Of a stretch of DNA of 64,000 bases, positions 49,701 through 62,540 are shown in pieces. The stretch is from Scatophagus argus. Taxonomy: Eukaryota > Chordata > Actinopteri > Scatophagidae. The notes under the pieces are model-generated. The model did not search any database. It saw only the letters and a list, made by a program, of their open reading frames with translations, and was not told where the DNA came from. How positions within the stretch are numbered: position 1 is the stretch's first letter; each line of letters begins with the position of its first letter. The stretch spans positions 18,348,001-18,412,000 of the forward strand of contig NC_058501.1 in assembly GCF_020382885.2 (NCBI RefSeq), given 5' to 3'. A program made the translations under genes and the position numbers.

Positions 49701-52700
49701 TAAAAACTATAGGATGTGAAACTGCTCCAACACCAGTACAAAGACAGTGTAAAAGACAGTACACAGTGTACTACTTTCACACTAATTTTAAGAAAAGAAG
49801 AGTACTTGAGTGGAGAAACACGGATGCCTTACAGTTGTAGTAGTGCAAGGCTGTTGGTTTTTTTTATGTTCAAGTACAGTTTCAGTTTACTGGTTTAAAA
49901 TGAATAAATCATGCACTGATTTGTGGTGGTTATCTTATGTAATGCAGCTTGACTACCACTCCCATGCTTTGTTGAACGCAGAGCATATTTTTGACATCAA
50001 ATCCAAACCACATTCAAATAGCCAGCATCGCTACAGTACAGTGAGAATACAACCAGCAACCAAACCATGAGAACGCTTATCTACAGGATGGCCTACAAAA
50101 ATAAATTCAGACACAAACTGTTCCACTCCACTGAAGACACAGCAACTGTTACGGTAACAGTCTCAGTTTAACACGTCATATTTAGCATGTGTTTTGAAAT
50201 AAAGATGGATGTACTGCACAGCAGGCTACGGTGAGTAAGTAGATAGGGTTCATACCTGCCAGCCTGTGAGGCAGGGTCGGCACAGGAGATGCCCGCAGGG
50301 CTGGATACGAGTATCCTTATCCCTCTCTGCGCAGATCTTACACAGCTGGAAGGTGCTGCCGATGTCACAGTAGAGCTCATACTGCTCCTGTCGGACGTTA
50401 AAGTGGCAGTGTTGGAAAACAATAAGAGAACCCCTCAAGATATGATCCATGTTTTTTCTTCTGTCTAGCTTCAGGAGGCTGTTGGCAGTTTGATAAATTG
50501 ATAATGAGGTATAAAGTGCATCCACTTACTTCAGTTACTTTGACTTTGCCCCTCTGGACTGACTCACACAAGCTCGTCAGGTCAGGGTTTACATCACGGC
50601 CGTCTGGGTAAAGGTAGCTGCCAGCAAAGGGACACACCGCTTAAGAGACAAGGCACAAACAATGCAAAAAATAATCTGGAGACCTGTGTGGGATTGTCCT
50701 AACCAGCCTTCCTTGAAGCCCTGAATGAGTGCCTGGTAGAGTGGTGTATTCGTGGGGATGGTCTGGATGATGTTTCCTTCAGTGGTCACATGGCCAATAG
50801 CCCACTGGCCCATTCTTGTGCAACTCAGGCGAAAGATATAACTGTGAGGGAAAGAGATCGTTTTCAGTCACGCTCGTTTACCAGACAGAAAATCAATACC
50901 AAAGTAAATTTTGAGCAATTTTGAAACTGAAGCTCACAGTCTAAGTCACTTGAACTTTGAATTTTTTTTGGCTTGTCAAGTCTCTTGCCAATGCAGTTGC
51001 TTTTGTTTCTATATTTTCTGTATTTGTGTAATCGGTTCGCTTAAAATTTTTTTGTTGCTTTAGTAATGATGCTACAGCATACTTAAACTCACTTTATGAC
51101 ACTTTGGGACATGCTTATAGCTTATATACATAATTTCATTAAGCTGTAGCTAAGATAACATTAACAGAACCTCTCGAACACTAGATGAAAAGCTGGAAAG
51201 CTTGAGTTTGACATGCTATGAAAAACATGCCTAAACCTCAAGAGGAAAAGAAATACAAGGTACCCGAACACAGATTATGAAGCCTCTTTCCCCTGAACTT
51301 TTTTACTTTTCATAATGAATAGCCAAGTACTTAAAGTTGGAGTGCTGTGACTCTTTAGCTTCAAGGGTGTTATTTCTGACATCAATTGCCGATTCGACTC
51401 TCAAACACTCAAAACCTCCTCAGTGCCAAGATGAGTTTTGAAATATGCATGACATAATTAAGCTTTGCTTTTCTGAGAAAAGCCTCAGTTTGAATTTGAT
51501 GCTGTGCTTGTCCTCACCTCCCAGGTCTGTGCAGGTAGTGTTCCAGACGAGCGACAACCTGGTCATAGGTAAGGAAGGCCATGTAGCCTGGATGAGTTAC
51601 AGCAAGCTGGTTCCAGTTCCTTATGAGTGACCTCCAGGGCTGAAGTGAGAGGAGAGAAGGCTCAAGAGGTAAACTATGTCTCATCATTAAAGAAAGAGCT
51701 CAGCATTTTGGGCCAACTACTTGCTTGTTGTCTTGCCAAGAATTGCTGTGTATGAAAGGATACTTTTGTCATGTCTGTAATAAATATAAAGCTACATGCT
51801 TAGCTTAGCATAAAGAATGGAAATGGGGGAAGCAGCTGGCTGGGCATTGTCTGAGGGCAACAAAATCTGCCTATTGGCACCTTTGATTAACACATTTCAT
51901 TTAATTTAAATTGTGTAAAACTATTGTGAGAAAACAGGCTGTGGTTAAAGGTCTTTGTGCCAGACTATTTCTTGGCCGGGTGTCTTCCTGGAGCGACTTC
52001 CTGGCGTCTGGGACAAATGTAAAGCGGCAACTTGTTGATTCTATACTTGAGTAGGTGTTAGATGAGATTCTAATTTGTGAACTTTAGAGTGACTGATGGA
52101 AGTTTTTTTCCATTTGGACTGAGCCAGTCTAGCTTTTCTCCCCAGTTTCAAGTCTTTATGCTAAGCTAAGCTAACTGGCCTCTGGTTTCAAATTTAGTGC
52201 GCAGATACAAGACTGGTATCCATCCTCTGCACTAACTTTTGGCAAAACTAGTGACTAAGAGTGTTTACCAAAATGTAAAACTATTCCTTTAGGGAATCTG
52301 TTGATTAGATTTGATTGGGAAATTTCACCTTACCTGAAATAGTTGAGTGAAGATGTCAAACTCAAAAACAGAGATGTGATCATTACAGGTGAGGTCTATA
52401 GTTGACTTCAGAGCCATGGACTCCATCCCGTCCTCGAATGCATGTACACTCTGCAGCTGTTCTTTAAACATATTCCACTGCACTATGCACCTGTCGAAAC
52501 ACATTACTGACATGTAGCTAACGTGGACACATAGATAATGTGCAGACATTATCTATTGTCTGCACATAGATAATGTGCAGACAAAATTTTTACATTTCTC
52601 ACTTGTTGCCAAACGAATGCCTCCAAAACTCTTCCGCCTCCATCTTGGTCACCCTGTAGGTGTCACCATGAAAACATCCCTCTGGAAATATGGCCTTCAG

Positions 52701-55700
52701 CTCCCAGAGAATGTGACTGAACAGCAAGGACACTTTGGTCAAGTTCCTCCTGAGAACGAAAGACACATTTTCAGTTGTGTTTGCAGATGTACAAATAGAT
52801 GAACTTTGCTTGTAAATGTCAATGTTTTCTGGTCCAGTGGTGTTGAAAATATATATGCACAAAAATACACAAGAGGAAGAGTGAAAATTTCCTTGTGATA
52901 TCAGTTTTTGCTTGCATGCAAATACATAAATACAGCCAGAGAGTCATTCGCCTTCAACTGATAAGCCTCATCTCACCGACCTTCTTAAAATGTTCTTAAA
53001 GCTCATCAAAGACCTGAGACAGAAGAAAGTCTTTACTCTTTATTATTTTATATCATGTTTAACATTGATGCTCTTGCATTATACTTTTGTCAAGGTTTAT
53101 TCAATTAAACAAGAATCTAATTTCCAGTATAGATGTGTAAAATCATAGGTGACAAACCAGAAAAGCATGTTCAGCAAAGAGTGGGCTATGAACAGAGAAC
53201 AGCTGAGAATAGATTGCATAGAAATTGAAACATAAGACAACATAACAATTATACAACCACTATTTTAGGGTGCAACATATCTCTGACTGTTGTACGTTTG
53301 GTACTCCAGTGCTTTGCTTCAGCTGAGACAAGCATTGCTGATGCTTTCTAGAACAGGCAGTCCAGCTAGCAAACAGGATGCTCTCTGCTGCATGTGTGTT
53401 TATGAATACCACAAAATGTTCCAGTGCCCAGTATGTCATCTCCGGACATTATTTGCTCTAAGTTCTTCTGGCATCATTTAGAAATAAAGATAAAACTTTT
53501 TATTTGAATTATTTTTATGCAAATTTCAACTCACTTACTTTAATTTATAAAATACTACTTACACACACCTCTCTGCCAATGTGCTGCCTGGTGCAACGGG
53601 TGATCTTGATCAAAAACACTACACTCAAAATCTATTTCATCTACTTTAACGCCAGCTGAAGGTGTTCTTTGACAACAATAACATCTTGTGCAACATAAAA
53701 CATAAAAAAGCAAAAAAGTACACTTTCTTTCAGAAGTATCTTGAGATCCCTTCAGGCCAGATACACAAATTGAATACTGTTAATATGGTGATGAGGAGTG
53801 AAGAGTAAGGTGGAGGAAATGTGCAAGTCCACACTCTGGCTGGCCCCACAAATGCAAAAATATTATGAAAAAGACAAAAGATTCAGATAAAATGTATTAT
53901 TTATTGTTTATTAATTGCTGTAGTTGTAGCTTGATTGGTGTACATGGTGAGGTTTGATGCAAAGTGTGTTGTTCGCTTCAATTTTTTCTTATCTCCTTCA
54001 TAACTTCTATAGATCTTTCGGGCAGCGGCATCATATGAAATACCAGCACCTACTGGATGAGACTGTGTGGTTTTTTTGTAAACACTGATAAGATGTAATT
54101 ACAACAAAGGTGTAACTGTAACAAATTTGAATTTAAATTAACGTTCACGCAGTCCAGCCACACCCCAAACACGAAGAGCACACTAAAATGAAATGTCAAA
54201 CACTGATCAAATATTTACCGTGTCAAAATAAAACCCAAAATGCAGGGTTCTTGGGCACAGCCAATTAATTATTTTTGTGAAAGCTACATAAGCGTTAATA
54301 TAAAAGTTACATAAAATTAAATTTATTATAAAACATCGATTGACTAATAAATATGTATTTGCCTCCTGCATTTTCTATGTTTGCTTCTTGTACTGTTCCT
54401 GGTAACATTTTTTTTTTTTAATGTTTAATTATGTCTGAAAATTTGCATATGTTTCTTAAATTCCAGTCAGAGGAAGGCAAAGTTATCAGCATGTCACAGA
54501 TAATAATCTTAGATTTGCTAAACCTTGCACTGTCTGTTTCTGTCATCTTCACCTTCAGTCTCAGTTCTGTTTTTAGCTTCACATGATGCCCAGGCAGAAA
54601 TTTCACTTACTAAAGACTAACTATTATTCTCACCGTACAACAGATGGTGTTATTAGAAGCAGACAGAATACCTGAAATCTGTGGGATTAAAAAAAAAAAA
54701 CAAAAAAACTGCAAAAAATAGGTCATTACGGCAGTACATTGCAAAAACATAAAGAGACAGTTACACATTTTGCCTTGATGTCTAAGCCACATTACACATA
54801 ACACAGTGTGATTTTCCGCATGATTGCCCATGCAGACCTGGCTGCAGTGACAAGGCTAAAAGGACTTTAAAGCGTGTCTCATTTGTTTTTCAGATCCCTC
54901 TAAAATAAAAGCTTAGTGGTATTTTTTTTTTTTTTTCTGTAGTGTGCTGTGTTTTGTTGTCATGCAGTGAATCGGAAAAGCGACAACATGATATGATCAA
55001 AGTCACCATTCAATTTGATATATGGATAGATAGATAAAGAGCCTTTGCTCTGAAATGCTGTTTGTTGAAACTTGCTGACCTGTGTTACAGTTAAAGGTTT
55101 ACTATGTTGTGTAATGTTGGCATTTACAGTAAATACAGCAGAGTAGGCGAGAGCTCATCCACTTCTAAATTCAGACCACATGCGGGTTAGGAAATACAGT
55201 AAAATAAAAGCAAAGGATATCTTTGTATACATCCTGTGGATACAACTGTATCAACATGGAGAAAATGTGTGATCTCCCAAGCTGCTCACATACTGAGGTT
55301 GTAATCTTCGGGTCAGTCCCCCCACATTTGCATCACAAAGATGCAGGTTTGGCCCCTTTGTCCACTTTCGTCATTAGTAGTCCCAACAGCAAGAGGGGAC
55401 GCAGCCCAAACTCCAAATAAAAAAGTTACCCTTTGTAGTCGTTCCAAATCATCCACTTAACCAAACAGCCGACATACAGAATGTGGTCATTTTTTTTTCT
55501 TTGGCACACATTGAAGTCTATGTTTGACTTACGGCAACTGTGGATGGTATCCTACATCACTACAGCTTGTACAGATGGTGTAGGATAGTTATCTCAGAAC
55601 ATTTGATTTAATGTGCAAGGAGCAGTTGGGGCTTATAGCACTGCTGTCTAACATTAAGTTATGACTGTTTCTCTCAGCCAGATGACTAGAGATGAGCCCG

Positions 55701-57181
55701 AACTTGGTTCCATGCTGCTGGATAAAGGTTTTTGGGATGTGTGGCCTCTTTCTGACCCCGCAGTCATTCATTTGTTTAACAGAAGGGTTACAGAGAGGAC
55801 TTGGTCTGGAAAAGGATCATGTTTTTGGTATGAGAGCGTGATATGATTGAGTTGAAAAGAAAATGGCTACCACAGTATCAGCCCATCCTTAAATGGTTGG
55901 TTACTTCAGGCGGCACTTGGCCAAGCAGATAGTTTTAGCTTTATGTGTTTGGGTTGAGATGTCTTGAACTTTTTCATTGCTTGAATGAACTTGAATGGAA
56001 TTTAATTTGGGGCACTCACAGAATTTTAAGAAAACAAACGCAGAAAAAGGGAAATTCTTTCTAGAAATAGATGTTGTAGTTCCATAAAAAGTTTCCCCTA
56101 ATAATCTACAGAAATCTCTGTGAACAGTTTTCACTGGGGCTAGAAGTACAAACCCTGTAAGAAATACTTGACTTGTAGATTATCCTGAATTACAGGGACA
56201 CTGTAATACAGTTTCAAACTGTCCGTTGTAGTGAAGTAGGGTGGCGGCAGAGAAAAAATAGTCAAACTGCCCCTAACAAGTTCTGAGAGCCTGAGGTGGT
56301 GTCATTAGGTGTCTTGTTTTTCTTGACCAACAGTCCAAAACCTGAAGGCATCCAATTTTGGATTACAAAATCCACAAAGAATTATAAACCACAGAAAAAC
56401 AGCAAACTCTGACATTTAAAATAGCTAGAACTATCACATTTTCTCATTTGTATTGAAAAAAATGACTGAAAAGCAATTAGCAAAATTGCTACTGATTAAG
56501 CTTGTTACAAGCAACTAATAGATAAACTATATTTTGATTTGTACTCCAAAAAGCAAACACATGAGCGTCACAAATGGCTGATTACCTATTGTAAGTTATT
56601 CTACAAAAGACTGAGGAGTAAAGATATAATCATGAATGAATGACTCAAACACATAATGCGAGATTTATATCTATGTTTTGTAAGATGTATTTTTTTTTCT
56701 TTTTATAATGAAACACTTAAAGAGGAAACAGTGAAGATGGTTGTAAATCTAAAGTCAAAACCAAACTTTCCCACTAACATGTGCTTCCCTTGTGTATGGA
56801 CACATGTGGCATCCAGAGGTGCTCTTACCTGTAGCTGGATGTTTCCTCAAATATCTTATCCCGTCCCTCTTTAAACAGCATCAAGGCCCTGTCTGTCTTA
56901 TCCAACAGGTTTCTGACATGGACCCTCAGGTACTTGGCTTCATCTCCTCGGGGCACCTGATAGCCTGCCACCCCGGAGCCTCTGTAGGGCTCCCAAACTA
57001 GTGTGAGCAGCATTGTTGTTTCAGATACTAGGTCTGGTAGGTATGGTGGACTGTTTCTCAGACTCAGTCGGGGGTTCATGCACAGTTCGTAGAGCTTATC
57101 CAGTCTTCTGAGGGCCTTGTCCACCAGCCTTCGGTCTGCATTGGTAGGGTGCTGAGAGGCTCCTGAATGTGCTGCTGCCAT
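46718..57181 (-). CDS. cblc: CBL-family RING E3 ubiquitin ligase, best match CBLC
   Basis: Eleven minus-strand exons: 56829-57181, 52603-52749, 52334-52490, 51518-51639, 50704-50841, 50530-50617, 50256-50387, 48327-48518, 47616-47762, 47381-47439 and 46718-46805, 1,623 nt or 540 residues. Domains in order: four-helix bundle ([20 protein letters not shown] to [13 protein letters not shown]), EF-hand ([20 protein letters not shown]), SH2 ([17 protein letters not shown]) with the phosphotyrosine-binding Arg and the Gly equivalent to CBL Gly306, linker with both tyrosines ([10 protein letters not shown]), and a C3HC4 RING (CKIC, PCGHLLC, CLTGW, CPYCRC) with the E2-contacting Trp. The tail has an acidic patch, [12 protein letters not shown] and a Ser/Glu-rich end; there is no UBA domain. 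The product should ubiquitinate phosphotyrosine-marked receptors in the cytoplasm. Start: first in-frame ATG with A at -3 and G at +4. Lack of UBA and linkage to bcl3 favour CBLC over CBL/CBLB. The last exon (stop TGA 46718-46720) is less certain, because CTCAG/gtgagg could also be spliced. Confidence 0.93.
47763..50255 (-). other. cblc introns flanking the acidic-tail exon
   Basis: Introns 47763-48326 and 48519-50255 show no embedded gene or clear transposon. The open frames seen on the plus strand (for example 48633-48962) have no recognisable features. Confidence 0.45.
51687..52292. mobile_element. Non-autonomous element with long terminal inverted repeats, in a cblc intron
   Basis: The left arm contains TTAGCTTAGCATAAAGAATG (about 51801-51820) and the right arm its inverse CTTTATGCTAAGCTAAGC (about 52154-52172). 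The outer ends also pair: AGCATTTTGGG near 51701 with CCAAAATGTAAAACTATTCC near 52268-52287. Arms are about 140 bp. This resembles a very common teleost repeat with ends like AAAGGAATAGTT...CATTTTGGG. It has no coding capacity and fills most of the 694-bp intron 51640-52333. Confidence 0.7.
52750..56828 (-). other. Long first coding intron of cblc
   Basis: About 4.1 kb, AT-rich, with many short A/T homopolymers. No nested gene, RNA or identifiable transposon was seen. Confidence 0.45.
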
Positions 57182-57987
57182 AATTTGGCTGTGTTTGAAA
57201 ATTATGTGATTTAAAACCAAGTTTAAATGTCAGTCTGTCTGTATGTTTTGGGGTCTTATTGTCCGTAAGAGTTGTGAAAGCTCACTTTTTGAACCTGTGA
57301 ATGTTTATCGCTAGAATTGGGAGAAACTGTTCACATTGACTCAAGTTTTGGAGTGTTTAAGCTGGCATTTGTGGTCCTTAAAATGATTTTTGTGTGTTCC
57401 CAGCTTCATCTGAAAAGCATGCATTTTAGCCTCCTCAAACAGCATCCCGTCTTGCTCCATACAATAATAATCCAGCAGCACTGCATTATCCAATGATGGA
57501 TGGCACAATTATTCAAGGCATCTCTAAGAATGCACTCAAAGCTAAGCATTTGCAGCCACTTCTGTCCGTTTGTATCTTCTTAGTCCACTGTCAGATCTTC
57601 AGAAAAAAATGAAAATGCAAGATCTGTTATTGAAGGACTATATATATATATATATATATATTTAAAGATTTCCACAATACAACACAACAGAGCAGCTATG
57701 AGAAAGAATGAACTAAAAACAAAGGACAGAAGGATTTGATACTCAGCCTGGTTTCAGCTCTTACTATTTCATACTTCTCCTTCCTAACTCCTTTCACCCA
57801 AACACATTCAGCCCTTTATGCCTCTTATTTAGCATGCTTACCAATATTCCTAGGCACATCTCAGCAGCACAGCAGTCCCACTTTGTCACAGTCAATACAG
57901 CTTCTACTCACAGCTCAACGGAACCATGTTGCTGTCACTGTCTCAAATGTTTCTACTTCTTCTTTGTCTCTCTTTCTTGATGTCACA

Positions 57988-57990
<3 letters not shown>

Positions 57991-58022
<32 letters not shown>
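57991..58022. repeat. (TC)n microsatellite
   Basis: About 16 uninterrupted TC units, followed by a further CTCTCTC stretch. Confidence 0.95.
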
Positions 58023-58024
<2 letters not shown>

Positions 58025-59260
58025 GCACTCTCTCTCTTTCACTGCTTTCGGTGCACCCTTTGATTGGTTTCCTGGTTGCAGTCAGCCAAACAGGTTTGCT
58101 TTCTTTGCTCTATTGCTCAGGCACGCAAGCAAAGAAAGAGAAAAAGAGTGAGAGAGATGTGAAGGAGAAAAGACACAGAAGTGTGGACTCAAAACTAAAC
58201 TTTTACCAAGAATTAAAGCTGTGCACAAGACCTTTGAGACATATGGTGTGCCAGTACATTCAAGGCAAAGATCAAAGTTCAGCTACTGCAGCAGCTTCTG
58301 CGGTTGGGAAATAAAAACAAACGTCATCCTCATGCATGTTTACTGCGCAATAAAATGGACTTAGATAGATAGATTAGATAGATAGATACTTAGATAGATA
58401 TTTCACCAGCCATTATAGTAGAACCAGCATTTTGTTCCAGGCTGAAATTTTTGCAAAGCTGTTGCATTACCATGAAATTCTGCCCAAACATTCATGATTC
58501 ACTGATTTTTCTTCTAGTGCCACCAAAATGATCACATTTATGGTTTTGAGGGAAGTGCGCCATCTCATTAACTATTGGATGGACTGTGATTAAATTTGAC
58601 ACACATTAATGTTCTCTTCATGATTATTTGTAAACGTAAATGTTTTCTTAACTTTACCTTTAGCACCATCATCAGGTCAAAATTGTTATGTACCCAATAT
58701 TTTGGTTTATGATCAAATATCAGAAGGACTGTACTGACATTACCATGTTTAGTGCTAATTAGCACCAGTGAACTCTTAAAAGTACCTGTAGATCAGTGTA
58801 GTAGCACACCTGAAGTAGCCTACCAAAAGTACAGGTAGGCTACGCATTATGCAGAATGACCAGTGTCATACTGATATATAGTAGGCCTATGTAACTGGAT
58901 TGTAATTATTAATGCATTCATTCAAAGTGAAGTATTAAGTAGTATCGATACATCAAAACTGCGATTAATTGCAGTACTTGAGTAAATGGTAGAAAAAGTA
59001 GAAAAAAAAAAGTAGAAATACTCTATTATGTTAGAAAGTCAGAGGCTAGATCCAGCCAAGCTTTTACATAGTGCTGTGTACAAAAGTATGAGCGTCAAAA
59101 TATACTTAAAAGTGTTAAAAGTAAAAGTACTTATTATGCAGAACGGCCCATTTCAGAACAATGCATATTATAAATGGATTATAATTATTGACGCATTAAT
59201 GTGTTCTATATCACATTCACATGTTGAAGTTGGTAAAGTTAAAGTTGGGGCTAGTTTCAA

Positions 59261-59460
59261 GATAAGATAAGATAAGATAAGATAAGATAAGATAATCCTT
59301 TATTAGTCCCTTAACTGGGAAATTACAGTGTTACAGCAGCAAACAGGAAATAGAGGGTGCAAAGCATACAAGGATAAGGGAAGGATGTGCATTCAAAATA
59401 GAATAAATTAACAGGAAACAAGTACCTGCAGCTGTACACAGTACAGAAAAGAAAAAGACT
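59261..59460 (-). repeat. 3' tail of a fish interspersed retroelement with (GATAA)7
   Basis: Seven exact GATAA units (59261-59295) lead into TCCTTTATTAGTCCCTTAAC and TGGGAAATTACAGTGTTACA, a very common fish repeat tail. Orientation is inferred from the tandem-repeat end, as in many non-LTR retroelements. Confidence 0.6.
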
Positions 59461-59929
59461 ATTTACACTAGAGTCCCTCAGTTATGATTAGTGGATGGAT
59501 TAATTATTGCACACATCTGTTTCAGAGACTCAGTATGTAGGTACTGATCCTAGCAGTAGTGTTACATGAATAAGGATTATTGCACAATTATTACTACAAC
59601 TACTTTTAACGGCTTTACGTACTTTATCTGTTGGGTAGCCTAACAGTTAATCCCCTCTATGATCAGTAAAGTTTTATTTTAATCTGTAATTCTGCATTAA
59701 TATGTATTTGTTGATTATATTCGTTTTCATAATCAGAATCTGAAAAGTTACTAAAGTTATCGTGTAATAAATATAGTGTGCTAAAAAGTTTATCTTATTG
59801 TAGTGGATTAGAAGCAGAAATATAAAATAGCAAAAAATGTAAATACTCAGGTACATGTCCCTCAAAATTGTATAGTGCGGACTAGTCAGTGTTGAGTAAC
59901 CTACTCACTAGGTTAGTAACCTACCACTA

Positions 59930-60260
59930 GCTGTGGCCTAGAGGTCAGAGAAGCGGCTTGTGATCGGAGGGTCACCGGTTCGATTCCCCCACCGGACGGG
60001 CAGGAAAAATTTGGGTGTGGTGGAGTGAATAATGCGAAAAATGCTCTCCCCCTCCATTGGCCGGCTGATGTGCCCTTGAGCAAGGCACTTAACTCCCCCA
60101 ATATGCTCCCTGGACGCTTGATGCAGTGTGTTTCACTGCATGTAATTTGCCGGGTGTTGCATGTGTGTGTTCAACTAAGGATGGGTCAAATGCAGAAGAC
60201 GAATTCAGTGTGTGTATGTAAAAATATATATACTGTCAATAAAGCTGATTCTTCTTCTTC
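59930..60260 (+). mobile_element. tRNA-derived SINE
   Basis: The head has a polymerase III box A (TGGCCTAGAGG, 59934-59944) and a perfect box B (GGTTCGATTCC, 59977-59987) spaced as in a tRNA. A tRNA-unrelated body includes TGCCCTTGAGCAAGGCACTT (60071-60090) and GGATGGGTCAAATGCAGAAG (60180-60199). It ends with CAATAAAGCTGATTCTTCTTCTTC, a short TTC repeat tail. This is a SINE type frequent in spiny-rayed fishes. It is not a functional tRNA, as no cloverleaf 3' acceptor arm is evident. Confidence 0.85.
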
Positions 60261-60316
60261 ACATGGTGCTCCATCTGCACTTTTTAAATGAGAAAGCTGA
60301 CAATCTGCTTCAACAT

Positions 60317-60330
60317 CCACTAGAGGGAGA
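60317..60330 (+). promoter_or_regulatory. CTCF-like motif
   Basis: CCACTAGAGGGAGA matches the CTCF core consensus at 12 of 14 positions and lies just after the SINE, between cblc and bcl3. Sequence match only. Confidence 0.3.
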
Positions 60331-62540
60331 CACTAACTCAAACACTGGTTTCCCACATTGGTGTTGACACTGAAATGTTGCTGTTTTACCCATTTAAATG
60401 TCAGTTTCCAACACAATTTACCTTAATTCAAGTGTACACAAACACTTTTATGTTATAATCAACAAAAGTACCTGCTTCAGTTGTGCATTCTGCAACTTAC
60501 TGAAAAAGACATATCAAATTCACTTACTCAGCAGCCAGAGAGAGCAGTAGCTCATGTTGTTTTGTCCAAATGTTGTTTAATTTTTGAGAGATGTTTTCCA
60601 GAAATGTCAAGTGCTTTCCTTTTTTTGACAGTTTTTTTGACAGTCCAGTTGCACATTTTCTCTTTTGTCACAAGGTGTCCTCATTTCATTGTTATCTCAT
60701 GATCTGTGCCGCTAATGGTTTCTCCCTTCAGTCAATTTGCAGAATTGTGTCATAATACTAAGTCCTTATTAAATATTGATATTAAAGGTTGTAGGAAGTT
60801 TTTACATATGCACATATACTCTTATAGATCATTAATGCCCAGTCAGTGTTTCATTCATTCATCAAGGGCTGTGAAGCGTGCGATTGGGATGAGAGTGGTT
60901 GTGAAAGGCGTAGGCCTGTGTTTTCATCAACAATGATACCTAATGTCAGACAAGACCATAATGGTTGAATGCCTTGACAGCTGCAGGGCATGTCTGTGTA
61001 GTGTCAGGGTCTTTTAGGGACTTTAGACACCAACCTTAACTTTCTGTTGCCAGCTCCACACTTCAGTGGAAAGAGGAAAGTCCCAAAATGACCCTAGAAA
61101 TCAGAGCCTGGTCTGACAGTGGAGGAGTAGGATAAGATTAACGACAACAAGATGAGGTGTGATTTGTGTGTGTGTGTGTGCATAATGCATTCTTATGTAT
61201 GCACATTTATGATTTATATAAGATTGTATAGGGCATCTTGTCTCTCAGTTTTTTCTTTTTTGTGTTATTCCTCCATTATGAGTGGCTATAATGTACCACA
61301 ACTGCGCCAACATTGCTCTAAACAATAATGAGAGCAACAAAAGTGGGACACTGCAACTTTTTGGGTATGAAAAATCAACAATTTGAATGTTGACCCCAGG
61401 CACTGAAACATGTGATCAAAATATGATTTTAAAAAAATCCCCTCCATGACATCAATATGACAACACAGAAGTTAAAAATGAAAGTCACCTTAGTTCATAT
61501 GGTAGGCTAATATGCACAATTTATGCCCAGTTTTTGAAATAACGCATGTAATTCTGCACATTTTATGTTTTTGAAGTCAGTCTCTAAACCTAACTTTCAT
61601 TATTGTAGCTGTGCTCAGCCTGCAAAAGACTTACCTCCACTCTGAGTCTAGATATGAGTCTAGTCACTCTCCTCATGCTGTATAAAACTATATATTATTA
61701 TAATATATATATAAATATATTTAGAAATAGCAAAACTTGCCAATTTCAGTCCAACTCTAAGCATGAAGACTGAAGCATGACTGCACAACCCAAAGCAAAG
61801 AAACGCTGGAAGAAAATAAAAACAGCTGAACAGAAAATGAAATGATAATAAAAACAAAGGCAACAGTGAGTGAATTCATGATGTCGATATTTACAGTTAA
61901 ACCTCATTTAAAAACTTTGATTCAGCTTTATGACCTGCTGTCACACTTTTCACAGCCATGTGCTCAAAACACCCGAACCGAAAAAAGCATCGACCCGTCT
62001 TTCCTCCTTGAACTTCTTGAGAAATTCAGTACTAGATGTTTTGAACTTGCATGCAAAACAGACAGATGTCAGAGAAGTCGGAAATGCATGAATTATTGTG
62101 AATTCAACTGAGTGTTTTCTCTTTTCTTCCCTCACTCAGTATAATCTGCGCTGTAGTCAATCGCTTTGTTTCGGGGAAGGCACAGAGTGTCATCGTTCAT
62201 TTAGCGCTGGCGCAGCTGCACTGTACCTGCAGTTGCCACCTAGGTGCGCAAGGATACACACTATCTTCACTAACCCTCTATTGGATCTTCACCGAAAACA
62301 ATTTTTCATTCCGGGTCAATGAATTTGAACGCTTGTCAGAAATAAACCAGTGACACAAAAGAAAACAGAGCGATGTTTTGATCGCTGCCAATTTGACTTC
62401 ACAGGGATGGGAATTGCGCACTTTTGATCACTTTGGATGCAGTGATCCCTCTACACTGTCACTCAACGTCGAGAAGTTGCCTTAACGCGCACACACACCT
62501 GAAAGTTCTTCAGATCCTGCGCACCTCGGTTACTCAGTTG

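Larger units (their letters stand above)
57182..62540. other. Intergenic DNA between divergent cblc and bcl3 (upstream regions of both)
   Basis: It contains a (TA)n tract at 57639-57661, a (TC)n tract at 57991-58022, TAGA repeats at about 58359-58399, a (GATAA)7-headed retroelement tail at 59261-59460, a tRNA-derived SINE at 59930-60260 and a CTCF-like motif at 60317-60330. A 192-codon open frame at 57736-58314 spans the (TC)n tract and is treated as unproven. No perfect NF-kB site was found near bcl3. Confidence 0.5.

Noticed and set aside
59930-60005. Possible tRNA gene (box A and perfect box B)
   Set aside because: The sequence continues into a SINE body and TTC-repeat tail, and no proper acceptor stem is evident; it is the tRNA-derived head of a SINE.
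61010-62420. NF-kB-like sites upstream of bcl3 (GGGACTTTAG, GGGAATTGCG)
   Set aside because: Each departs from the GGGRNWYYCC consensus at one or two key positions, and such matches are expected by chance.
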